From Candidatus Gaiellasilicea maunaloa (lineage in GTDB: Bacteria; Actinomycetota; Thermoleophilia; Gaiellales; Gaiellaceae), in NCBI GenBank assembly GCA_024330215.1, contig JANDLU010000006.1, positions 1 to 64,000 of the forward strand: 64,000 nt of DNA, read 5' to 3'. Within the stretch, counting starts at the first letter, position 1; each line of letters opens with the position of its first letter. A program made the translations under genes and the position numbers. This document shows, piece after piece, positions 7,811 to 15,816 of the stretch. The notes under the pieces are model-generated. The model did not search any database, had not been told where the DNA came from, and saw only the letters and a program-made list of their open reading frames with translations.

Positions 7811-9370
7811 CTACCCTAACGAGACGACCTCGTCGGCCTGCTCGATCAGGAGCGGGTCGTGGGTCGCGCACACGACGACGGCGCCCGTGGTGCGCGCAAG
7901 CTCGGCGAAGAGCAGGCCGACAACGAGCGCGTTCGCTCCGTCGAGCCGCGCGGTCGGCTCGTCCGCGACGATCGCGCGAGGTCGGGCTGCGACCGCCCGG
8001 GCGATCGCGGCACGCTCTCGCTGACCGGCCGAGAGCTCGGCGACCGGGCGTTCGCCCTGCTCCGCGAGGCCGACCGAGGCGAGCGCTTCCGCGGCGCGGT
8101 GCCGCGCATCCTCGAGCTCGACGCCGCGGACCGCGAGCGAGAGCTCGACGTTCTCGCGCGCGCCGAGGAAGGGCACGAGGCCGGCGGTCTGGCCGATGAA
8201 CGCGAGCCGAGTGCGCCGGAGCTCAGCGCGTCCTGCGCGGTCGTGGGAGGTCGATGAGACGCCGTCGAGCGTCACCTCGCCCGCATCCGGGAGATCGAGT
8301 CCCGCGAGCAGGTGCAGGAGCGTCGTCTTGCCGGAGCCCGACGGCCCGGTCACGGCGTAGAGCCGCCCGCCCACGAAGGAGGCAGAGAACCGGTCGATCG
8401 GCGTCAGCTCATCGAAGCGGCGCGTCAGGTCGCGCGCCTCCAGCAGGGCTCGTGTTGTTTCAACACTAAGCGGAGCGAGAACGGCTTCGCTGCGTGGATC
8501 GGCGGAGGCTTGTGTTGTTACAACACAAGCCTCTTCGCTCGCCGGCGCGGCGACGACGAGGCGGTCGACATCGAGGCTGACGGTCGCGCGGCCAGAGATT
8601 CCCGCCTGCCGGAGGAGCTCCTCCGGCAGGCGCAGCCAGCCGCCGCGGCCCACGACGACGGCGTCGTCGGCACCCGCACCGAGGATCCGCTCGTCGCTGA
8701 CCCGCCCGTCGCGGACGTGGACGACGCGATCGGCGACCTCGACGGTCGCGGGGTCGTGGCTGACGACGAGCGCCGTTGTCCCGTGCTCGCGCACCAGCTC
8801 GGCCACGAGCCCGAGGATGTCGCGCGCCGTTGCCGAATCGAGCTCTCCGGTCGGCTCGTCCGCGACGAGGAGGCGCGGCCGGTGGGCGAGGGCGGCGCAG
8901 AGCGCGACGCGCTGCTGCTCGCCTCCGGAGAGCTCGCGCGGGCGTGAGTTGGCCCGGTCGCCGAGGCCGACGCGCTCCAGCAGCTCGGCTGCGCGCTCGT
9001 CACGGCTCGCGGCAGAGGCGCCAGCGAGGCCGAGCTGCACGCCTATGAGCTGCCGCGCCGTCAACTCGCCGGCGAGCGCCCGCCAGTAGTGCTGATCCGC
9101 ATAACCGAGCAGCTCCGATCGATAGCGTGCCGCGCCGCCAGCCGAGAGCGAGGCGATGTCGAGACCCGCGACGCGGACGGAGCCCGCCGAGGGGCGATCG
9201 AAGCCGGCCACGATCCGCACGAGCGTCGACTTGCCCGATCCGCTCGGGCCGAGGACGACGCACACCTCGCCCTCGCGCACGCTCAGCGTGAGGCCCTGGA
9301 GCGCCGCGACGCCGCCTTCGGCACTCGGATGAACTCTGAAGACGTCGCGCACGTCGACGAGAGCGGTCAC
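7811..9370 (-). CDS. ABC transporter protein with two fused ATP-binding domains (LolD/MacB type)
   Basis: A 519-residue protein with two complete nucleotide-binding domains. Domain 1 has Walker A LGPSGSGKSTL, signature LSGGEQQRVAL and Walker B LLVADEPTGELD; domain 2 has TGPSGSGKTTLL, LSAGQRERAAI and AIVADEPTARLD. Both resemble the LolD/MacB/FtsE group that drives FtsX-type permeases. GTG 9370 overlaps the permease stop (GTGA), so the two are translationally coupled; the permease has two FtsX halves, matching two ATPase domains. The linker of about 70 residues between the domains is encoded across two DNA palindromes (8452-8466 and 8505-8533). Substrate unknown; probably lipid, peptide or mechanotransmission. 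Confidence 0.9.
   Translation of the reverse strand: MTALVDVRDVFRVHPSAEGGVAALQGLTLSVREGEVCVVLGPSGSGKSTLVRIVAGFDRPSAGSVRVAGLDIASLSAGGAARYRSELLGYADQHYWRALAGELTARQLIGVQLGLAGASAASRDERAAELLERVGLGDRANSRPRELSGGEQQRVALCAALAHRPRLLVADEPTGELDSATARDILGLVAELVREHGTTALVVSHDPATVEVADRVVHVRDGRVSDERILGAGADDAVVVGRGGWLRLPEELLRQAGISGRATVSLDVDRLVVAAPASEEACVVTTQASADPRSEAVLAPLSVETTRALLEARDLTRRFDELTPIDRFSASFVGGRLYAVTGPSGSGKTTLLHLLAGLDLPDAGEVTLDGVSSTSHDRAGRAELRRTRLAFIGQTAGLVPFLGARENVELSLAVRGVELEDARHRAAEALASVGLAEQGERPVAELSAGQRERAAIARAVAARPRAIVADEPTARLDGANALVVGLLFAELARTTGAVVVCATHDPLLIEQADEVVSLG
8452..8466. repeat. Short palindrome, core GTGTTG-TTT-CAACAC
   Basis: Six-base perfect arms around TTT, inside the inter-domain linker of the ABC protein. 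The core is shared with the longer palindrome 39 nt further on, which suggests both come from the same element family. Confidence 0.6.
8505..8533. repeat. Perfect 14-bp-arm palindrome within coding sequence
   Basis: Arms GAGGCTTGTGTTGT and its exact reverse complement flank a single T, giving 29 nt of perfect dyad symmetry. It lies in the linker between the two ATPase domains, where it encodes part of EACVVTTQAS. Local AT content is above that of the gene. It looks like an inserted REP-like or palindromic mini-element tolerated in a flexible linker. Confidence 0.75.
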
Positions 9371-12300
9371 TCGATCGCCTCCACCCGGCCCGGAGCACCG
9401 TCGTTCGGGAAGGCATCGCGAGTCGCCGCAATCACGAGAGCACCCGCCGCGACGGTGTAGACCGCGAGCGCGACGCCGACGATCGTCCAATCCACATCGA
9501 GCCGGAGCGGGGGTTCCGCTGCAGTCGCCCGGGCGGTGAGCGCAACGAGATCGGTGACGACCGCGCCGAGAGCCAGACCGGTGAGCGCCCCGGCCAGGAG
9601 GCCCGCGAGCGTGACCGTGAGGGCGCGCAACCGGATGACCCGCCGCAGCAGCCGCGGCGCGGCACCCTCGGCCTCGAGATCGAAGAGCTCGCCGCGTTCG
9701 TCGCGGAGGTCGCCGAGCACGGTCAGCAGGATCCCGGCCAGCGCGAGTCCGAGAGCCACGAGCGCCGAGATAGCCAGCGCGAGAAGCGTGCCGTGCGCGA
9801 TCGGATCCTGCCGTGCCTCGGCCTCGAGCGCCCGCCGGGAGACGACCCGGAGCACGTCGTACGGCTTGCGCTCTAGCTCACGGGCGAGTCGGGCGGCGAC
9901 GGTGTCGTCCGCAGCGCCGATCCAGAGCTCGTCGACGCGCGCGGCACCGGGCCGCTCGGCGTTCAGCAGCGAGAGCAGCGCGCCCACGTCGCCGACGACG
10001 GCCTGTCCGTTCACGCCCGGGAAGCGCGCGATTCGCTCGGCGACCCGCACGGTGACCCGCTCGCCGGCGATCTGGAGCGGCAAGAGGCCTGCCGAGTCGG
10101 CCGCCGCCGCGAGCCGCGGGGTCGCCAGCACCGGCACCGGCTCGCGGTCGCTCGGCACCCGCGGCCGCAGGCGCGTCGCGATTTGGTCCGTCAGGGTGTA
10201 GCTGACGGCACCGTTCTCGAGCCGCGCGCCGCCGACGCCGATCCAGTCCTCGAGGGCCGGCGTGAGTACGCGAAAACGACCGCTCACGGCCTGGCCCGCG
10301 TCGGCACCTCGCTCCTGGAGTCGAGTCGCCGGCTCGATCGCGAAGCCGACGAGCCAGCCTGCACGCGCCTCCCGAGGCAGCACGGCGCGCAGTGTTCCGG
10401 TGCCGGTCAGGCCGAGGTCGAGGCGGAGGAACCTGCCGCTGACCGTGCGCAACTCGGCCGCGAATCGCACCTCGTCGCCGCTCGTCCGCACAACGAGCTC
10501 GCGCGTGTCGATCCCGAGCCGGACACTGCCGTCGCCGTCCGGCGCCTCGATTGCGGCACCGAGCGCCTCCGGCGAGCGCGAGCCGAAGTCGGACCGCCAA
10601 CGCAGCAGTCCGACCGATGACGGCGGGAGCCCCAGCAACGTGATCCCCGACTCGCCTTCCTGTCGGCCGACCCCGCCCGTCAGGCGCAGGATGGGGTCGA
10701 CGTCCACGCCGGGGCCGAGGGCACGGAGACGGCCGAGCGGCGCCGCGTCGAGCACGGGGATCAGGCGGCGCAGCTCCTGCCGGACGACGAAGTCGCGAGG
10801 TACCGCATACGCGGCGCCGTCACGCTCGCCTGCGCTGAGCGTCGCCCGGTAGGTCTCGGCGAAGAGCGCCAGCCCGAAGCTGACGACGAGAAAGGAGGTC
10901 GCTGCAACCGCGTAGCCCGGGTTGCGCCCCAGCGAGAGCACAGCGAGACGAAGCCCGAGCCGAAGCCCCCCGTGCGAGCCTCGATGCGTCAGCCGCTCCG
11001 CAACGCGCAGCACAGGCCGCAGGAGCCTCGCGATCGCAACCGCCGCCGCGAAGGTGACGAGCCCGGGGAGAAGCAGCACGAGGCCGCTGTCGTCGTCGCC
11101 TCGCCGGAGCGAGAAGACGACGAGGAGTGCCGCCGCGATCGCGGCGAGGTCGAGCGGCGTGACCGGGGCGCGACCGAGCCGTAGCGGCATCGACGCCACC
11201 GTCGCCACGAGCACGGCCGTCGCCGCGATCGCGACCAGACCGACCAGGAGCAGCCCCGTCCCGGAGAGGATGCTCTTGGCCAGCACGTCTCCGACTGGAG
11301 CGCCGGCCCGCTCGGCGACGAGCGCACCGCCTGCGAGCCCGAGCGCGAAGCCGAGCATCGTTCCGGCCAGGGCGATCAGCCCGGTCTCGGTCGCGGTCAG
11401 GAGCCCGAGCTGCCACCCTCTCGCCCCGGACCAGGCGAGCCGCCGGCGCGCGGCTCGGAGATCGCGCCGGAGAGTCATGGCCGCGAGGATCGCGAAGGCG
11501 AAGAGGAGCACCGCCGCCTCGCCGCCGACGAGCGCGAGTCGGTTGCCCGCACGCCGGCTCTCCGCCTGCGCCGAGCGCAGCTCCTCGACGGGGGCGATCA
11601 GGTCGAAGGAGGTCGTCCGCGCCTGCAGCTCCGAGCGGGCCTGCGTCACTCCGCCGGCCAGGTCGTCGATCTCCCAGAGCCGCGGCGTTCCGGCCTCGAG
11701 CGGAGCGACCCAAGCGTAGCTGCGATAGAGCCGGGCGAGGGCGGGCGCCCCCGCGAGCATCGCCACTCCCTCGGCGAGGAAGAGTGGCGGCGGCGCGGGC
11801 CGGTGGTAGCCCGCGGCGGCGGCAACGACCGGGCTCACCTCGGCGTCGGCGAGGGCGTTGTCGGTCGGCGCCAGGAAGTCGCCGAAGAGGACGTTGGACG
11901 CGAGCGCGGCCTCCCCCACCTCGACGAGGCGCAGGCCCGGAGGAGCCGGCAGGCGGCCGTCGCCGCGCAGCCGCAACACCTCGCACCGCTCCGGCCGACA
12001 GGCTCCCGGCAGCCTCCCGGAGCGGAGCTCCACCCACCTCGCGAGGCCCTCGACGCCGCCGAGCCCGGCGAAATCGCCGGCGATCGTCGTCTCCCGGAAG
12101 AGGACGAGCGCATGCGATTCCAGGGCGCCGGCGCGGCGCAGCGCAGAGCGCGCCCGGGCGTCGAGCGCCGGCTGCAGGTCGTCCGACTGCCCCGGCACCC
12201 CGAACCAGACGGCTCGAACCGAGCGCGATCCCTCCGGAATCCGCTCGACCGCCTGCGCGACGGCGCGATCCTGCGCGACCGTCGTGCCCGCCCTGACGCC

Positions 12301-12414
12301 GACGACGGCGGCGGCGCCGAGCGCGATTCCGATGACGACGAGCCCGGTTGCGCCGGTGCCGCGGCCGAGCCGCCGCAGCGCAAGGCCGAGCACGAAGAGA
12401 GCCGAGCGGAGCAC
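9367..12414 (-). CDS. Large FtsX/MacB-like ABC transporter permease
   Basis: A protein of about 1,015 residues. An N-terminal membrane segment (GTGATGLVVIGIALGAAAVVGVRAG) is followed by a long extracytoplasmic region, a cluster of membrane helices (around AVLLFAFAILAAMTL and LLLVGLVAIAATAVLVATVASM), a second extracytoplasmic domain, and a C-terminal set of four helices (LALAISALVALGLALAGILL; DWTIVGVALAVYTVAAGALV). This is the doubled FtsX layout seen in large actinobacterial permeases. It couples to the two-ATPase protein downstream, whose start overlaps this stop. The start is uncertain: GTG 12414 is the first suitable codon after the GCS2 gene stop (12429), but no good ribosome binding site is visible. 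Confidence 0.8.
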   Translation of the reverse strand: MLRSALFVLGLALRRLGRGTGATGLVVIGIALGAAAVVGVRAGTTVAQDRAVAQAVERIPEGSRSVRAVWFGVPGQSDDLQPALDARARSALRRAGALESHALVLFRETTIAGDFAGLGGVEGLARWVELRSGRLPGACRPERCEVLRLRGDGRLPAPPGLRLVEVGEAALASNVLFGDFLAPTDNALADAEVSPVVAAAAGYHRPAPPPLFLAEGVAMLAGAPALARLYRSYAWVAPLEAGTPRLWEIDDLAGGVTQARSELQARTTSFDLIAPVEELRSAQAESRRAGNRLALVGGEAAVLLFAFAILAAMTLRRDLRAARRRLAWSGARGWQLGLLTATETGLIALAGTMLGFALGLAGGALVAERAGAPVGDVLAKSILSGTGLLLVGLVAIAATAVLVATVASMPLRLGRAPVTPLDLAAIAAALLVVFSLRRGDDDSGLVLLLPGLVTFAAAVAIARLLRPVLRVAERLTHRGSHGGLRLGLRLAVLSLGRNPGYAVAATSFLVVSFGLALFAETYRATLSAGERDGAAYAVPRDFVVRQELRRLIPVLDAAPLGRLRALGPGVDVDPILRLTGGVGRQEGESGITLLGLPPSSVGLLRWRSDFGSRSPEALGAAIEAPDGDGSVRLGIDTRELVVRTSGDEVRFAAELRTVSGRFLRLDLGLTGTGTLRAVLPREARAGWLVGFAIEPATRLQERGADAGQAVSGRFRVLTPALEDWIGVGGARLENGAVSYTLTDQIATRLRPRVPSDREPVPVLATPRLAAAADSAGLLPLQIAGERVTVRVAERIARFPGVNGQAVVGDVGALLSLLNAERPGAARVDELWIGAADDTVAARLARELERKPYDVLRVVSRRALEAEARQDPIAHGTLLALAISALVALGLALAGILLTVLGDLRDERGELFDLEAEGAAPRLLRRVIRLRALTVTLAGLLAGALTGLALGAVVTDLVALTARATAAEPPLRLDVDWTIVGVALAVYTVAAGALVIAATRDAFPNDGAPGRVEAIE

Positions 12415-12428
12415 GAGCGCGAGCCTAC

Positions 12429-13469
12429 TCAGCGAGATCGTGCGACGAGATCGGCCGCCACGGCGACGAGCCCGTCGCGGCGGCCGACGTCGAGCTGTCG
12501 CTGCGCCTCGGGCGGGCCGCGCAACGGCTCGACGAGCTCCCAGGTGCCGAGCTCGCGCGTCGCCGGCTCGACGAGAGCGAGCAGCTCGTCGGTCGGAGCG
12601 CGGCCCGCAGCGGCGGCGGCACGCGCCACGAGGTAGGCGCCGCGATCGGCCGGCTCCACCGGCTCCGCCGACGCACAGAGCGCCTGCACGAGCGCCGCGA
12701 TCGCCGCCGAGCGATGCACGCTCGTCGGCTGGTCGGCCATCCGCACCTCGAGCGTGCCCAGGCTCGGATGCGGCCGCACGTCCCACCAGATCCGCGTGTA
12801 GTCGCCGCCGGCGCGCTCGATCGCCTCGGCCCAGCCCTCGCCGCTCTCGAAGAGCGGCGGTGGCCCTGCGCGCGGCAGCTCGAGCAGCCGATCGGCGCGA
12901 GCGGAGAGAAGACCGGTGTCCTCCCCGGCGAGATAGGGAGAGTTGAGCGAGAAGGCCAGCACCGCCGGCAACCAGGGAAGCACGAACTCGAGCGTCTCGA
13001 GACAGTGCTCGAGGCTCGCCATTCCGACGTGCACGTGCAGGCCACAGACGAGCTGGCGTCGCGCCGCCGGGCGCTCCGCCAGCAGCGCGAGATAGCGCGG
13101 CTCGGGCACGATCTCCTGCTCCTCGGGGGCCGAGAACGGATGACTTCCCGTCGCGGCGACGGCGAGCCCCTCGCGTTCGGCCGCCACTCGCACGACCCCT
13201 CGCAGCCGGACGAGCTCCGCGAGCGCCTCGCTCGCGCTCTCGCAGACCGGTGTGTTCGTCTCGACGAGGCAGGCGAAGAGCTCGGTCTTCACACCGGGCG
13301 GCCCGAGCAGCCGCTCGACCCCGGGCGCCGCCGCGCAGGTCTCCGGGTCGAGCAGCATCAGCTCCTCCTCGACGCCGAGGGTCAGGCTGCGCCCGAAGTG
13401 AGAGCCTCCAACACCACAAGGCTCTGAGGCCTCATGGCGTCGGAGGCTCTTACTTCCCTCTGACGCCAT
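12429..13469 (-). CDS. Carboxylate-amine ligase, GCS2 family (YbdK/EgtA-like)
   Basis: A protein of about 346 residues of glutamate-cysteine ligase family 2. Visible: the N-terminal GVEEELMLLDPET (glutamates for ATP/Mg), CGLHVHVGM mid-protein, and WWDVRPHPSLGTLEVRMADQPT with the conserved Arg and Asp. Members ligate an amine or amino acid to the gamma-carboxylate of glutamate; EgtA in ergothioneine synthesis and YbdK are examples, but no ergothioneine genes lie nearby. The only standard in-frame start before GVEEE is ATG 13469, which overlaps the upstream gene and would place a 36-residue leader, encoded by an inverted-repeat element, on the protein. A non-canonical start nearer 13385 is possible. 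Confidence 0.8.
   Translation of the reverse strand: MASEGSKSLRRHEASEPCGVGGSHFGRSLTLGVEEELMLLDPETCAAAPGVERLLGPPGVKTELFACLVETNTPVCESASEALAELVRLRGVVRVAAEREGLAVAATGSHPFSAPEEQEIVPEPRYLALLAERPAARRQLVCGLHVHVGMASLEHCLETLEFVLPWLPAVLAFSLNSPYLAGEDTGLLSARADRLLELPRAGPPPLFESGEGWAEAIERAGGDYTRIWWDVRPHPSLGTLEVRMADQPTSVHRSAAIAALVQALCASAEPVEPADRGAYLVARAAAAAGRAPTDELLALVEPATRELGTWELVEPLRGPPEAQRQLDVGRRDGLVAVAADLVARSR
13396..13455. repeat. Nested inverted repeats overlapping a gene junction
   Basis: Outer arms of 14 nt at 13396-13409 (AAGTGAGAGCCTCC) and 13442-13455 pair with one mismatch. A second pair, CATGGCGTC at 13432-13440 and GACGCCATG at 13462-13470, interlocks with the first. The outer stem covers the stop of the gene ending at 13450 and could act as a terminator-like hairpin for it, but there is no U tract. 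The loop contains CCAACACCACAAGG, reminiscent of the palindromes at 8452-8533. Confidence 0.6.
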
Positions 13470-13812
13470 GGACCGGCCGGCCGGCGGCCTCCCAGGCGTA
13501 GTACGAGGCGCTGGGGCCGAAGCCGCGCTCGTAGGAGACGACGCGCGGGTTGCGGCCGACCTCCATCGCGCGCTGGGCATGCCAGAGCAGGTTCGGGTCG
13601 TCGCGCTCCTCCCAGACGAGTACGAGGTGAGCCGCCGTCATGAAGTCGGCGACGAAGGTGCAGCCGAGCGCCGGGCAGGGGAACGGGTCGGTGCGAACGC
13701 AGAACCAGCCGAGGTAGTCGGCGTCGTCGTCGTCGGCCCAGAGCTCCTCGTCCGCCGCGACCAGCTCGTCCTCCAGCACGAGGTTTCCTCGTTGCGGCCG
13801 CGGCGCTTCCAC
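13450..13812 (-). CDS. Hypothetical protein, possible zinc-binding C2H-type site
   Basis: A 120-residue acidic protein I do not recognise. It contains WFCVRTDPFPCPALGCTFVADFMTAAHLVLVWEE, where two cysteines four apart and a following histidine resemble half of a C2H2-like zinc site, then a tail with DDPNLLWHAQRAMEVGRNPRVVSYERGFG. No signal peptide or membrane segment is evident. The gene stands upstream of the GCS2 gene on the same strand, and the two overlap by 20 nt if the latter starts at 13469. The ORF is convincing by codon use and by its conserved-looking zinc-finger-like segment; function unknown. Confidence 0.6.
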   Translation of the reverse strand: MEAPRPQRGNLVLEDELVAADEELWADDDDADYLGWFCVRTDPFPCPALGCTFVADFMTAAHLVLVWEERDDPNLLWHAQRAMEVGRNPRVVSYERGFGPSASYYAWEAAGRPVHGVRGK

Positions 13813-13860
13813 GCCGCAAGGGTAGCCACGGAAGCGACGGGCTCTCCCGCGCTTCGCCGG

Positions 13861-15045
13861 CTAGGGCGCTACGGGCTGTCGTCCGAGCGTCAGCTCGAGC
13901 GTTCGCTGCGCCTTGCCGCGGTAGATCTGGAGCTCGACCGAGTCGCCCGGCTTGTGCGTAGCGAGCACGTCCCGCAGCTCCTCGAGCGAGGCGACGCGCC
14001 TGCCGGCGATCGCCACGATCACGTCGCCGCCGAGCGTGTAGCTCTGACCCGCGACCACGGTGTCGCTCGTGCCGGCCCTGAGACCCGCCCGCGACGCGGG
14101 CGTCGCCGCGCCGACGCGCTCGACGAGGACGCCGGCATCGACCGGGAGCCGGAAGAGGCGTGCCAGCTCCGGCTCGATCGTGGAGCCACCGATCCCGATG
14201 AAGGCGCGGTCGACCTGGCCACTGTCGATCAGCTGGGCCGCGATCATCTTGACGGTGTTCGACGGGACCGCGAAGCCGATCCCGACGTTGCCGGCGACGC
14301 CGCCCCCACCGGTCGAGATCTGGGAGTTGACGCCGATCACCTGGCCTCGGTCGTTCAAGAGCGGCCCGCCCGAGTTCCCCTTGTTGATCGGCGCGTCGGT
14401 CTGGATCACGTGATCGATCGTGTAGCCGTTCGGAGCGGTGATCGGCCGCTGGAGAGCGCTGACGATCCCGGCGGTGGCGGTGCGGTCGAGCCCGAACGGG
14501 TTCCCGATCGCAATCACGGGATCGCCGACCCGAACGGTGTCCGAGTTGCCGAGCTCGAGCGGCCGGAGCCCGCGGGAGCTCGTCTCCACGCGCAGCACCG
14601 CGAGATCGGTGGAGGGATCGCTGCCCACGAGTTTCGCCGTCAGCGTGTCCTGATTCGAGAAGCTGACCTCGATCGTGTCGGCGCCCTCGATCACGTGGTA
14701 GTTCGTGACGATGTGGCCCGCCTTGTCGAGGACGAAGCCGGAGCCGAGCGCCTGCTCCGGGGTGGCGGGCTCGAGCGGCGAGCCGGGTCCCGCTCCGCTC
14801 TGGCGTGAGGTCGAGGTGATCTGGACGACGCCCGGAGCGGCACGGTCGTAGATGTCGCTGATCGAGAGGCGACCGTCGGCGGCGACCGGGGTCGCCGCCG
14901 CGGGAGCAGGGGGGTTCTCCACAACGGTCGTCGTGCCGCCGCCGAGGTCGCCTGTGAGCGCAACGCCCCCAAGCGCGACGAGGCCGCCGAGGAGGGCCAC
15001 GGCGACGAGACCGGACGCGCGGAGGAAGAGGCTGCGTGCGTTCAT
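13861..15045 (-). CDS. HtrA/DegP-like trypsin-type serine protease with PDZ domain
   Basis: A 394-residue membrane-anchored protease. One N-terminal membrane helix (GLVAVALLGGLVALGGVAL) is followed by a short linker and a trypsin-like domain. The catalytic triad is visible as His in NYHVIEGAD, Asp in DLAVLRVE and Ser in GNSGGPLL. A C-terminal PDZ domain (from about residue 290: AGVLVERVGAATPASRAG) recognises unfolded substrate tails. It should act outside the cytoplasmic membrane in protein quality control. It is single-copy here, stands alone on the minus strand, and could be under envelope-stress control; no promoter motif was identified. Confidence 0.92.
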   Translation of the reverse strand: MNARSLFLRASGLVAVALLGGLVALGGVALTGDLGGGTTTVVENPPAPAAATPVAADGRLSISDIYDRAAPGVVQITSTSRQSGAGPGSPLEPATPEQALGSGFVLDKAGHIVTNYHVIEGADTIEVSFSNQDTLTAKLVGSDPSTDLAVLRVETSSRGLRPLELGNSDTVRVGDPVIAIGNPFGLDRTATAGIVSALQRPITAPNGYTIDHVIQTDAPINKGNSGGPLLNDRGQVIGVNSQISTGGGGVAGNVGIGFAVPSNTVKMIAAQLIDSGQVDRAFIGIGGSTIEPELARLFRLPVDAGVLVERVGAATPASRAGLRAGTSDTVVAGQSYTLGGDVIVAIAGRRVASLEELRDVLATHKPGDSVELQIYRGKAQRTLELTLGRQPVAP

Positions 15046-15125
15046 GGGATTCGTTGTACCCTCGCCGTCTTAACGCGCTCTAAGCGGGTCGTTAAGCCTG
15101 CGTTGCGCTCCGTTCCGCGCAGGGA

Positions 15126-15146
15126 CCTGCCAGTTTTCTGGACAGG
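15126..15146 (-). terminator. Hairpin after the glutaredoxin gene
   Basis: A stem-loop, CCTG-T-CCAG / CTGG-CAGG with an AAAA loop on the minus strand (eight pairs, one bulge), begins a few bases past the glutaredoxin stop. There is no U run, so if it terminates it does so weakly or with Rho. Confidence 0.4.
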
Positions 15147-15149
15147 CTC

Positions 15150-15524
15150 TTAGGTCGCAACCGTGGCGACACCGACGGTGGCGTCGCGCTCGGTTCCGAG
15201 CGCGACGTCGAGCCGCTCCCGCAGCTCGCCGCTCGCCGCGAGCTCTTCGACGATGTCGGCGCCGCCGATCAGCTCGCCCTTGATGAAGACCTGCGGGATC
15301 GTCGGCCAGCCGGAGAGGTCCGAGAGCTCCTGTCGGATCTGCGGGTCGGGGAGGACGTCCACGGTCGTGACCGGAGCGCCGGCCTCCCGCAGCGCGCGGA
15401 GAGCGCGATCCGAGTTGCCGCACATGATCAGGCTCGGTGTCCCCTTCATGAAGAGACTCACCGGCTCGGTCGAGATGATCCGCTGGAGCTGCTTCCGTAG
15501 GTCGGTGGCGTCGGTCGTACTCAT
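15150..15524 (-). CDS. Monothiol glutaredoxin-like protein (Grx4/GrxD family)
   Basis: A 124-residue monothiol glutaredoxin of the family that carries [2Fe-2S] clusters with BolA proteins. The fold is evident in PVSLFMKGTPSLIMCGNSDRALRALREAG, WPTIPQVFIKGELIGGADIVEELAASGEL. The active-site motif reads CGNS rather than the usual CGFS, a substitution at the aromatic position. The N-terminus (LRKQLQRIISTEPVSLFMKG) matches the family. ATG 15524 overlaps the upstream BolA stop (ATGA), so they are translationally coupled, and the pair probably acts in Fe-S assembly or iron sensing. Confidence 0.9.
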   Translation of the reverse strand: MSTTDATDLRKQLQRIISTEPVSLFMKGTPSLIMCGNSDRALRALREAGAPVTTVDVLPDPQIRQELSDLSGWPTIPQVFIKGELIGGADIVEELAASGELRERLDVALGTERDATVGVATVAT

Positions 15525-15760
15525 GGTGTTCCTTTCGTCGTCTTGATCCGAAGCTCGTGGATCGACCCGTCGGCAAGCGGAGCGGCGAGCGCGTCGTAGA
15601 CCTGGCGGTGCTGCTCGACGAGCGAGAGGCCGTCGAAGCTGTCGCTCGCAACGATGACCTGGAAATGGTCGCCGCCGCCGGTGCGATCCTGGACGGTGAG
15701 ATCGCTCGCGTCGGGGAAGGCCTGGCGCAGGAGCGCCTCGAGCGTATCGGTTCCCGCCAT
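15521..15760 (-). CDS. BolA family protein
   Basis: A 79-residue BolA/YrbA-like protein. The family pattern is visible as ALLRQAFPDASDLTVQDRTGGGDHFQVIVASDSFDGLSLVEQHRQVYDAL, including the conserved histidine of HFQV and the H in EQHRQVY. BolA proteins form cluster-bridging heterodimers with monothiol glutaredoxins, and the next gene (four-base overlap) is such a glutaredoxin. The gene is divergent from the F420-dependent oxidoreductase with about 56 nt between, a likely bidirectional promoter. Confidence 0.93.
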   Translation of the reverse strand: MAGTDTLEALLRQAFPDASDLTVQDRTGGGDHFQVIVASDSFDGLSLVEQHRQVYDALAAPLADGSIHELRIKTTKGTP

Positions 15761-15816
15761 CGTGCCATCGTAGCCGTCCGCGTTTCGCGCCCGGAAGCAC
15801 GCGGTACGAGCGCCGC

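Noticed and set aside
12415-13419. Upstream extension of the FtsX permease frame to 1,350 residues
   Set aside because: The extra part is arginine-rich noise lying over the GCS2 gene in another frame; the family fold begins near 12414.
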